DNA from: an uncultured Lachnospiraceae bacterium
GTDB lineage: Bacteria > Bacillota > Clostridia > Lachnospirales > Lachnospiraceae
Assembly (NCBI GenBank): GCA_902782625.1
Contig: CACZNZ010000215.1
Span: forward strand, 1 to 5,126
Length of the DNA: 5,126 nt
Direction: 5' to 3'
Shown here: positions 1-5,126 of the stretch, one piece after another
How positions within the stretch are numbered: the stretch's first letter is position 1
How the letters are laid out: the number at the start of each line of letters is the position of its first letter
Position numbers and translations under genes: made by a program
The notes under the pieces: model-generated
Told to the model about the DNA's origin: nothing
What the model saw: the letters and a program-made list of their open reading frames with translations, nothing else
The model's database searches: none

Positions 1-212
1 CGGAGCCAGAGAAGAAAGTGCTGGCACTTGGCCAGAAGGCTGCCTATTTTTACCGCACCCCCTACTTTCTTAACATAGTTCAGGGCGGAGGCCTGCATGG
101 ATATCATGGGATTATGGAATTCCTACGGCTGATGGAAGAAGCATTTTCAACAGAGAAGGAGACGCAGGATCTTATCGTGCGAAAAGGATTGGGGTGTGAG
201 AGCTGTATATGA
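1..212 (+). CDS. Nitrogenase component 1-like protein, C-terminal fragment (5' end outside window)
   Basis: Only the last 69 residues are present, read from base 3 with no stop until TGA at 210-212. The stretch LHGYHGIMEFLRLMEEAF (residues 31-48 of the visible part) resembles the closing segment of NifD/NifK/NifE-family subunits, where a GY-x-G motif is followed by a helix. The next gene encodes another member of the same superfamily and overlaps this stop, which supports the assignment. Members of this superfamily pair as two related subunits and take electrons from a NifH-like iron protein; any such gene would lie upstream, out of view. The protein ends in GLGCESCI, giving a CxxC pair almost at the C-terminus, which I do not recognise as typical of NifD or NifK. 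The substrate is unknown. The family call is moderately sure because the fragment is short and leans on its neighbour. Confidence 0.6.
   Translation, partial: EPEKKVLALGQKAAYFYRTPYFLNIVQGGGLHGYHGIMEFLRLMEEAFSTEKETQDLIVRKGLGCESCI
209..212 (+). promoter_or_regulatory. ATGA stop/start overlap (translational coupling)
   Basis: The start codon of the 381-aa subunit (209-211) shares bases with the TGA stop of the preceding subunit (210-212). The nearest purine-rich stretches are GGGGTG at 191-196, rather far from the start, and GAGAG at 198-202, which is weak. Reinitiation by ribosomes finishing the first gene is therefore the likely way of translation, which would help equal production of two subunits of one complex. 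Confidence 0.7.
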
Positions 213-1354
213 AAGATGTGCATGTGATAGGGCCGACCTATACGGCGGATGTCTCCGGCGTCTGTTCTGCCCTTTATGAGATGGGAGGCATGGTGGTAAT
301 CCATGACCCTTCCGGGTGTAATTCCACCTATAATACACATGATGAGCCCCGATGGTATGATCAGGAAAGCCTGATATTTATATCAGGCCTTTCTCAGATG
401 GATGCCCTGATGGGCAATGATGAAAAACTGATTCGTGATATCTGTAAAGCAGCCAGATTCTATCAACCTTCTTTTGTGGCACTTGTGCGGTCTCCGATTC
501 CACTGATGACGGGAATGGACTTTGAGGCGGCAGCACGGGTGATCAAAGAACAGATCCACATTCCGGTATATGTGTTTCCTACGACGGGAATGCGGTCCTA
601 TGTCAGTGGGGCTGCCATGGCATTTCAAATGATGGCAGAAAAGATGGTTTCCGAAAAACCTGTGAAGGACGAAGGGAAGCCATCAGTAAATCTGCTGGGG
701 GCAACCCCTCTTGATCTGTCGATAGGGACAACACTTGACTCTATACAGAAATCGTTGAAACTGTATGGGTTTGAGATCAATGCGACATTTGCCATGGGAA
801 GTACGCCTGGTGAGATTGCAGAGGCATCGCAGGCTTCGATAAATCTCGTCCTTTCCGGAACCGGATTGCCTGCAGCGAGAGTGCTGAAGGAAAGACTGGG
901 CATTCCCTGTGTTGTCGGGTTCCCATTGGAAGAAATGCAGGAAATGTGGAGAAAAAAACTGCTTCTGGCAGCCGGTACGAAAGAAGACCAGGTGCTGTGG
1001 GAAGAAAACAACGGCGGCGATGCGGACGGGTATATTATCGGAGAGGCAGTGTTCTCGCTGTCTTTACGGGAAATGATCTGGCAGAAGTTTCATAAGAATT
1101 TTGCGGTCATCTGTCCTCTTTTGGAAGAGAAAGAATTCGGGATCTTAGGCTGTCTTTATCTAAGGGATGAAGAAGAAATCCGAGAGAAACTTAAGACGGC
1201 AGATTATGTAATTGCAGATCCTTTATATGAGCCTTTTGCTGCAGAAAAAAACTGCTTTATCAGGCTTCCTCATGAGGCATGTTCCGGAAGGTGTTTCCGG
1301 AAGGAGCTGGGGGATTTGTATCAGACAGGGAGTATGCTCGGAAAGTATCTGTAG
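209..1354 (+). CDS. Nitrogenase component 1-like oxidoreductase subunit, substrate unknown
   Basis: This 381-residue protein belongs to the nitrogenase component 1 superfamily (NifD/K/E/N, BchN/B, CfbD). It is shorter than NifD or NifK, which have roughly 490 to 520 residues. Visible signatures are SGVCSAL (16-22), the HDPSGC motif (32-37) matching HGPxGC around a P-cluster cysteine, GLSQMDALMGNDEKLI (60-75) matching the conserved 'D.IFGG..kL' region, and ADPLYEPF...LPHEACSGR (336-361) matching the C-terminal 'dPl...PH..sSGR' block. Cys37 fits a cluster ligand. Where classical subunits have their first and third ligands (about residues 10-12 and 94-98) there is no cysteine. Other cysteines are C19, C79, C234, C302, C315, C349, C358 and C362. 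The ATG overlaps the upstream stop, so the two genes are probably translationally coupled and the proteins form a complex. Such enzymes are cytosolic, oxygen-sensitive reductases; what this one reduces cannot be told. It is often annotated only as 'nitrogenase component 1' or 'oxidoreductase'. Confidence 0.8.
   Translation: MKDVHVIGPTYTADVSGVCSALYEMGGMVVIHDPSGCNSTYNTHDEPRWYDQESLIFISGLSQMDALMGNDEKLIRDICKAARFYQPSFVALVRSPIPLMTGMDFEAAARVIKEQIHIPVYVFPTTGMRSYVSGAAMAFQMMAEKMVSEKPVKDEGKPSVNLLGATPLDLSIGTTLDSIQKSLKLYGFEINATFAMGSTPGEIAEASQASINLVLSGTGLPAARVLKERLGIPCVVGFPLEEMQEMWRKKLLLAAGTKEDQVLWEENNGGDADGYIIGEAVFSLSLREMIWQKFHKNFAVICPLLEEKEFGILGCLYLRDEEEIREKLKTADYVIADPLYEPFAAEKNCFIRLPHEACSGRCFRKELGDLYQTGSMLGKYL
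369..388. repeat. Inverted repeat with 9-base arms inside the nitrogenase-like gene
   Basis: GCCTGATAT (369-377) and ATATCAGGC (380-388) are exact reverse complements separated by TT. With one bulged C at 389, the flanking AAA (366-368) and TTT (390-392) could extend the stem. It lies in codons for ESLIFISGL of the 381-aa subunit. It could form an mRNA hairpin or act as a two-fold symmetric protein site, but it may also be chance; nothing in the sequence assigns a function. Confidence 0.6.
1282..1304. repeat. Repeated TTCCGGAAGG forming a hairpin near the 3' end of the nitrogenase-like gene
   Basis: TTCCGGAAGG occurs at 1282-1291 and again at 1295-1304. Because TTCCGGAA is its own reverse complement, the two copies (1282-1289 and 1295-1302) can pair as an 8-base stem around the 5-base loop GGTGT. 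The element encodes part of CSGRCFRKE of the subunit. It ends about 50 bases before the stop codon and is not followed by a T tract, so it does not look like an intrinsic terminator. Confidence 0.55.
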
Positions 1355-1372
1355 CATTTCCCATAGGCATCA

Positions 1373-1381
1373 TGATATAAT
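1373..1381 (+). promoter_or_regulatory. Candidate extended -10 promoter for the aminopeptidase gene
   Basis: The bases TGATATAAT include a consensus -10 hexamer (TATAAT, 1376-1381) preceded by the TGn extended motif. No good -35 hexamer is found 16 to 18 bases upstream, which extended -10 promoters can tolerate. The expected start of transcription is near 1388, giving a leader of about 24 bases. It sits in the 57-base gap between the nitrogenase-like operon and the aminopeptidase gene, which suggests independent expression of the latter. Read-through from the upstream operon remains possible because no terminator is seen. Confidence 0.5.
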
Positions 1382-1395
1382 AAAAAAAACTGGTT

Positions 1396-1402
1396 GGGGT
1401 GA
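1396..1402 (+). promoter_or_regulatory. Ribosome binding site of the aminopeptidase gene
   Basis: GGGGTGA lies 9 bases before the ATG at 1412 and matches the Shine-Dalgarno GGAGGTGA core with one mismatch. It supports the chosen start over later in-frame ATG codons. Confidence 0.65.
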
Positions 1403-1411
1403 ATAATAGCA

Positions 1412-3184
1412 ATGAAAAAAGAAATCACATTACTGAGACAGAAGATGAAAGAACATGGCGTGGACGCCTGTATTGTTCCGACATCAGATTATCATGATTC
1501 AGAGTACGTAAGTGGATACTTTAAATGTCGTGAGTACCTGAGCGGATTTACCGGCTCGGCCGGGACTCTTGTCGTACTTGCGGATGAAGCTGGCTTATGG
1601 ACAGACGGGAGATATTTTTTACAGGCGGCCTCACAGCTTGAAGGGACAGGTATCGAACTGAAAAAAGCCGGTGAACCGGGTGTTCCGACCATAGAGCAGT
1701 ACCTTGTCGGGAAAATGCGGCCAGGACAGACACTTGCCTGCGATGGGAGATGCATCACCATGGAGCGGGCATGGAAACTGGAAGAGTCGCTTCGGAGCAA
1801 GAACATATTGATTAAAATGAATATGGACCTGGCCGGTGAAGTCTGGAAGGATCGTCCTTTGATCAGCGCTTCCCCAGTATGGGAACTCCCACTGGAATAT
1901 GCAGGGGTATCCCGGGAGGAAAAGATTCAGGCAGTTCGGGAAAAACTGCAGGAAAAAGGAGCAGACTATCTGTTGCTGTCTTCCCTGCCGGATATCTGCT
2001 GGCTGCTCAATGTACGTGGAGGGGATGTAGCGTGTACGCCGGTTGTGCTCAGTTATCTTCTGATCGGGCGACAGGAAGTATTGTGGTATGTACAGGATGT
2101 GGTGTCGGACGAAATTCTTTCAAACATGGAAGGAATCCGTACAAAGGATTACCACGGCATTTATCAAGACCTTCCGGATCTTTTGCGAGGAAAAACGGTA
2201 TGGTATGACAGTCGCAGACTCAATGCGGCTCTTGGCAGCCTGATTCCGGATAGCACTGCTAAGATCGATGAGGCTGTTCCGACACAGATGGCAAAAGCCA
2301 TAAAAAATGAAAAAGAACAGGAAAATTTCCGCATCGCCCATCAAAAAGATGGTGTAGCGGTGACGAAGTTTATCTTCTGGCTCAAAGGAAATGTTTCGGG
2401 AGAAACGATCACAGAACTTAGTGCAGCGAAATATCTGGAGAATCTCCGGGCAGAGCACGAGCATTATCTCGGGCCGAGTTTTGATCCGATCATCGCATAC
2501 AGCGATCATGGAGCGATCATTCATTACAGTGCTGATGAGACGACAAACCGGACGATCTATCCGGGAGGATTTCTGCTTGCTGATACCGGAGGACATTACC
2601 TGGAAGGAACTACTGATATCACCAGAACGATCTCTACCGGCGCCCTCACGAAACAGGAAAAGGAAATGTATACCCGTGTGCTGCAGGGACATATCCGCCT
2701 TGCGATGAAACATTTCACGCATGGGGAGACAGGAGCTTCCTTTGATGCAGCTGCAAGACAGCCTTTACTGGATATAGGATATGACTATAATCACGGAACC
2801 GGACATGGTGTCGGGTATCTTCTGAGTGTCCACGAAGGACCGAATATGTTCAGAAAGAAGAAGGCCGAGGATACTACGTCAGATTGTGTCATAGAAGAAG
2901 GAATGATCACATCCAACGAACCAGGTGTATACCTGGAAGGTAAGTTCGGTGTCCGGATAGAGGATCTCGTGTTGTGTGTGAAAGACCCAGATAAGAAGGA
3001 CGGACTTATGCTGGAGACGCTCACACTAGTCCCGTTTGATCGGGCGGCCATCCTTCCGGAGCTTCTGACAAAAGAGGAAAAAGAATGGCTCAATGCCTAT
3101 CATGAGACGGTCTACGAGAAGATCTCGCCTTATCTGAGCCTTGCGGAAAAGACATGGCTTCGGAAAGAGACGGAAGCATTATAG
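1412..3184 (+). CDS. Xaa-Pro aminopeptidase (aminopeptidase P, peptidase family M24B), long three-domain form
   Basis: Aminopeptidase P removes the N-terminal residue from peptides with proline in second position, using two metal ions, usually manganese. The 590-residue length matches the long type typified by eukaryotic cytosolic XPNPEP1, rather than the roughly 440-residue E. coli PepP. Residues 1-145 and about 160-295 look like the two creatinase-type N-terminal domains (GLWTDGRYFLQA at 61-72), and about 305-540 like the pita-bread catalytic domain. Metal ligands are all recognisable: D391 (DTGGHY), D402 (TTDITRT), H465 (GTGHGVG), E503 (NEPGVY) and E517 (RIED). H371 and H474 (VHEGP) fit the substrate-binding histidines. 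There is no signal peptide or membrane segment, so it should be cytosolic, probably acting in peptide catabolism. The next gene follows 27 bases after the stop with its own strong ribosome binding site, so the two are probably cotranscribed. Confidence 0.95.
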   Translation: MKKEITLLRQKMKEHGVDACIVPTSDYHDSEYVSGYFKCREYLSGFTGSAGTLVVLADEAGLWTDGRYFLQAASQLEGTGIELKKAGEPGVPTIEQYLVGKMRPGQTLACDGRCITMERAWKLEESLRSKNILIKMNMDLAGEVWKDRPLISASPVWELPLEYAGVSREEKIQAVREKLQEKGADYLLLSSLPDICWLLNVRGGDVACTPVVLSYLLIGRQEVLWYVQDVVSDEILSNMEGIRTKDYHGIYQDLPDLLRGKTVWYDSRRLNAALGSLIPDSTAKIDEAVPTQMAKAIKNEKEQENFRIAHQKDGVAVTKFIFWLKGNVSGETITELSAAKYLENLRAEHEHYLGPSFDPIIAYSDHGAIIHYSADETTNRTIYPGGFLLADTGGHYLEGTTDITRTISTGALTKQEKEMYTRVLQGHIRLAMKHFTHGETGASFDAAARQPLLDIGYDYNHGTGHGVGYLLSVHEGPNMFRKKKAEDTTSDCVIEEGMITSNEPGVYLEGKFGVRIEDLVLCVKDPDKKDGLMLETLTLVPFDRAAILPELLTKEEKEWLNAYHETVYEKISPYLSLAEKTWLRKETEAL

Positions 3185-3199
3185 ACCGGTGTATCACAT

Positions 3200-3206
3200 A
3201 GGAGGG
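3200..3206 (+). promoter_or_regulatory. Strong ribosome binding site of the mutarotase-like gene
   Basis: AGGAGGG lies 5 bases before the ATG at 3212 and is close to the ideal Shine-Dalgarno sequence. No promoter is evident in the 27-base gap after the aminopeptidase stop, which favours cotranscription. Confidence 0.8.
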
Positions 3207-3211
3207 ATATT

Positions 3212-4090
3212 ATGATCTATCATCTGAAAAATGAGCATGTGGAACTAGCTGTTGCAGATGCCGGCGCTGAGCTGGTATCCATCAAAAAGGACGGAAAAGA
3301 ATACCTTTGGAATGCGGATCCTGCATTCTGGGGACGCCATGCACCGGTTCTGTTTCCCCAGGTGGGAACGGTAAAGGACGGGAGATTTCTCTATGAAGGA
3401 AAAGAGTATCCCATGGGGCAGCATGGGTTTGCCAGAGATGAAGTCTTTACACTTATAGATCAGACGGAGGATAAACTGGTGTTTTCTCTGGCAGATTCAG
3501 AGGAGACTTATTCGAAGTATCCGTTTCATTTTGAATTGATTCTGGAATATGAACTGAAAGGAAATGAGATCACGGCCCGCTGGATTGTCAGGAACACCGA
3601 CCAGAAACAGCTTCCGTTCTCTATTGGCGGGCATCCGGCGTTTCTGTGTCCGAAAGAAGGCAGAGGAGAGTGGAGCAGCCATCGGATCCGCCTCACCAAA
3701 GAAGGACTTCCTCTGTCAGAAATAGAGATTCATTCGCTAGAAGGCGGTGTGGTGAAAAGAGAAACCACATCGATGAAGATTGAAGACGGCTGTCTGATTC
3801 CGTCGATAGAACTGTTTGCCAATGACGCACTGATTCTTGAAGGTGAACAGGCTGATCGGGCTGCCTTGATCGACGAAGAAGGCAATGCCTATCTTGAAGT
3901 GGATTTTGTCTGTCCGGTACTTGGAATCTGGGCACCTGTCGGCAAAGAAGCTCCTTTTGTCTGCATCGAGCCATGGTTCGGGAGAGCCGATGGACAGGAT
4001 TTTGAAGGGGAGATCACCGAAAGAGAATACGGGAATCTCCTGGAACCGGGAGAAGTCTTCACCCGGGAATATAAGATTCGTCTATTATAG
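3212..4090 (+). CDS. Aldose 1-epimerase family protein (LacX-like galactose mutarotase fold)
   Basis: Mutarotases interconvert alpha and beta anomers of free or phosphorylated sugars. The 292-residue length and motif layout fit the LacX-like branch of the aldose 1-epimerase family. Visible landmarks are EYLWNADPAFWGRHAPVLFP (30-49) with R42, MGQHGFAR (68-75) with H71, SIGGHPAF (137-144) with H141, and the near-C-terminal CIEPWFGRAD (251-260) with E253. H141 and E253 fit the general acid and base pair of the family, and H71 and R42 the substrate-binding positions. There is no signal peptide or membrane segment, so it should be cytosolic. The exact sugar cannot be told: LacX-type proteins are named for association with lactose and tagatose pathways, but no sugar kinase, transporter or glycosidase lies in this window. 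It probably shares a transcript with the aminopeptidase gene, although no functional link is evident. TAG stop at 4088-4090. Confidence 0.9.
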   Translation: MIYHLKNEHVELAVADAGAELVSIKKDGKEYLWNADPAFWGRHAPVLFPQVGTVKDGRFLYEGKEYPMGQHGFARDEVFTLIDQTEDKLVFSLADSEETYSKYPFHFELILEYELKGNEITARWIVRNTDQKQLPFSIGGHPAFLCPKEGRGEWSSHRIRLTKEGLPLSEIEIHSLEGGVVKRETTSMKIEDGCLIPSIELFANDALILEGEQADRAALIDEEGNAYLEVDFVCPVLGIWAPVGKEAPFVCIEPWFGRADGQDFEGEITEREYGNLLEPGEVFTREYKIRLL

Positions 4091-4136
4091 CAGGGGCACA
4101 CGGAAATGCCTCCGAACTGGTGCATGGTATTAGGGC

Positions 4137-4165
4137 TTGATTCACTGTCAAATTTTTGCTATACT
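4137..4165 (+). promoter_or_regulatory. Strong sigma-A-type promoter for the LCP-like gene
   Basis: TTGATT (4137-4142) matches four of six bases of the -35 consensus. After an ideal 17-base spacer comes TATACT (4160-4165), matching five of six bases of the -10 consensus. TGC at 4157-4159 adds an extended -10 element. Transcription should start near 4172, giving a leader of about 36 bases. The element fills much of the 117-base gap after the mutarotase gene and marks the start of a new transcription unit. No operator-like repeat is obvious around it. Confidence 0.75.
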
Positions 4166-4195
4166 TAAACGGATATAGATTACTGAATTGCTGAC

Positions 4196-4201
4196 AGGAG
4201 G
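4196..4201 (+). promoter_or_regulatory. Ribosome binding site of the LCP-like gene
   Basis: AGGAGG lies 6 bases before the ATG at 4208, an ideal arrangement. It fixes the start codon of this gene, which has no stop within the window. Confidence 0.85.
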
Positions 4202-4207
4202 CGAAAG

Positions 4208-5126
4208 ATGAATAAGGCAGTATTGATCAGAAGAGTTCTTTCTTTTCTTCTGAAACTCTGCGTGGTGCTGCTGTGCATGGCAGGAATTAGCCTGGGATCC
4301 TTCCAGGTGGTTACCCGGTACCTGACAGGAGAGTTTTATGATTTTCACAAAAAGGAGAGCCGGGATGACACGAAGAAAAAGAAGGCATCCAAGGAAGAGC
4401 AGCAGGAAAATCTGAATAATGAGAATATAGAAGCAACACTGGTTTTTGTGGACAGTTCGGATTTTGTTAATGAATATATCACCATGTGTCTGTATAACAA
4501 AGAAACCAAAGCGTTTGATCTGGTACTGCTGCCGGAAGATGCCGAGGTGGAGGTAAGTCCTACTCTTGCCAGTATATTGCGACAGAAGATTCCGGATATG
4601 AAGAATAAAGTGTCCATTGGGAAGATATCCAGCGCATTCGGTGACGAGAAATATGAAAAACTCGTCTCCGTGGTATCGGAATTATCCGGTATGAAAATGG
4701 GCGGCTATGATGTTATGAGTGCCAAGGACTTCGGATCATTTATAGATGCGTGTGGCAAAGTACAATATAAGACAACACAAAGGATGTCTTATCGTAATGA
4801 AAACGGAGAACTCGAAGAACTCCCTGCCGGTTTGCAGAAATTTGACGGAGACTCTGCACTTATTGTGCTTTCCTATCATGACGGAACGGAAGATCAGGAA
4901 TCAAGAAGACTTGAGACCACAAGCGGATTCCTGAATGAATTACTGAATTCTGTTGTAAAGAAAGGAAAACAGAAAGAAGCAGGAGAGGCCTATCAGAAGT
5001 ATGCACAGACGCATCTCGACAAAGGGGTGACAAGTCCCGTCGATATTCTTGCCGGCATGCAATCAGGCCAGTACATGACTCGCATCATGCAGGGTAATGT
5101 AAAAAAAGGCATTTATCAGCTTGACG
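4208..5126 (+). CDS. Membrane-anchored protein with divergent LytR-CpsA-Psr (LCP)-like domain, 3' end outside window
   Basis: The first 306 residues are visible and the frame is open to the window end. Residues 1-10 carry several basic residues, and about 11-35 form a single hydrophobic segment, giving a signal anchor with the rest outside the cell. Residues 43-72 are a highly charged linker (KKESRDDTKKKKASKEEQQ). From about 76 to 250 the order of motifs resembles an LCP domain: TLVFVDSSDFVNEYITMCLYN (77-97), VLLPEDAEV (106-114), SELSGMKMGGYDVMSAKDFG (157-176), FIDACGKVQY (178-187), LQKFDGDSALIVLSY (209-223) and QESRR (230-234). LCP proteins transfer undecaprenyl-linked glycopolymers such as wall teichoic acid or capsule to peptidoglycan. 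Here the usual PRD motif reads PED (109-111), and the usual Y-x-R-x-R strand reads LSYHDG (221-226), so catalysis is doubtful. It may instead be a regulatory or scaffold relative. The LCP link is from pattern alone and moderately sure. Confidence 0.55.
   Translation, partial: MNKAVLIRRVLSFLLKLCVVLLCMAGISLGSFQVVTRYLTGEFYDFHKKESRDDTKKKKASKEEQQENLNNENIEATLVFVDSSDFVNEYITMCLYNKETKAFDLVLLPEDAEVEVSPTLASILRQKIPDMKNKVSIGKISSAFGDEKYEKLVSVVSELSGMKMGGYDVMSAKDFGSFIDACGKVQYKTTQRMSYRNENGELEELPAGLQKFDGDSALIVLSYHDGTEDQESRRLETTSGFLNELLNSVVKKGKQKEAGEAYQKYAQTHLDKGVTSPVDILAGMQSGQYMTRIMQGNVKKGIYQLD

Noticed and set aside
625..1011. 128-codon open frame on the - strand inside the nitrogenase-like gene
   Set aside because: It is antisense to a recognised gene, serine- and phenylalanine-rich, with no family resemblance; most likely a shadow frame.
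209..1354. Assignment as NifD or NifK of a dinitrogen-fixing nitrogenase
   Set aside because: The protein is about 100 residues too short and lacks cysteines at two of the three expected cluster-ligand positions; no other nif gene is visible.
2120..2722. 200-codon open frame on the - strand inside the aminopeptidase gene
   Set aside because: It lies wholly within a well-supported gene with all catalytic motifs intact, and the translation shows no recognisable domain.
4096..4123. Possible terminator hairpin after the mutarotase gene: GCAC and CGGA pairing with TCCG and GTGC
   Set aside because: The stem is only two 4-base segments with an uneven internal loop, and no T tract follows. It is too weak to call.
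4345..4617. 90-codon open frame on the - strand, starting and ending within the LCP-like gene
   Set aside because: The + strand frame has an ideal promoter, ribosome binding site and membrane anchor; the opposite frame is the serine-rich complement of lysine- and glutamate-rich codons.

Overview
The window looks like chromosomal DNA from a Gram-positive anaerobe of the Clostridia, most likely a Lachnospiraceae-type gut bacterium. This rests on strong AGGAGG-type ribosome binding sites, sigma-A-like promoters with extended -10 elements, intermediate base composition, and the gene set: nitrogenase-like component 1 proteins, a long Xaa-Pro aminopeptidase, a LacX-type mutarotase and an LCP-like envelope protein. 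The taxonomic placement is inference; there is no rRNA or marker gene here. All genes run on the + strand.

Region 1 (1-1354) is the 3' end of an operon. It encodes two proteins related to nitrogenase component 1 (the NifD/NifK/NifE/NifN, BchN/BchB and CfbD superfamily). Only the last 69 residues of the first are present. The second is complete at 381 aa, and its start codon overlaps the first gene's stop (ATGA). The second protein keeps the superfamily's HxPxGC cysteine motif and C-terminal PH-x3-SGR motif, but appears to lack the first and third cysteines that bind the metal cluster in classical subunits. It is therefore not a standard dinitrogen-reducing enzyme, and its substrate cannot be named from the sequence. 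This is the most interesting part of the window.

Region 2 (1355-4090) is probably a two-gene transcription unit that starts at an extended -10 promoter in the 57-base gap after region 1. The first gene encodes a 590-aa aminopeptidase P (M24B metallopeptidase) with all five metal ligands recognisable. The second, 27 bases downstream with a strong ribosome binding site, encodes a 292-aa aldose 1-epimerase-family protein. Both look like cytosolic housekeeping or catabolic enzymes; there is no obvious biochemical link between them.

Region 3 (4091-5126) starts with a 117-base intergenic gap holding a very good sigma-A promoter (TTGATT, 17 bases, TATACT with an upstream TG). It is followed by a gene that runs off the window end. 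The product is a membrane-anchored extracytoplasmic protein with a divergent LytR-CpsA-Psr (LCP) domain in which arginines normally needed for phosphotransfer seem to be replaced.

No tRNA, rRNA, CRISPR array, insertion sequence or convincing intrinsic terminator was seen. Two nearly perfect inverted repeats lie inside the nitrogenase-like gene.
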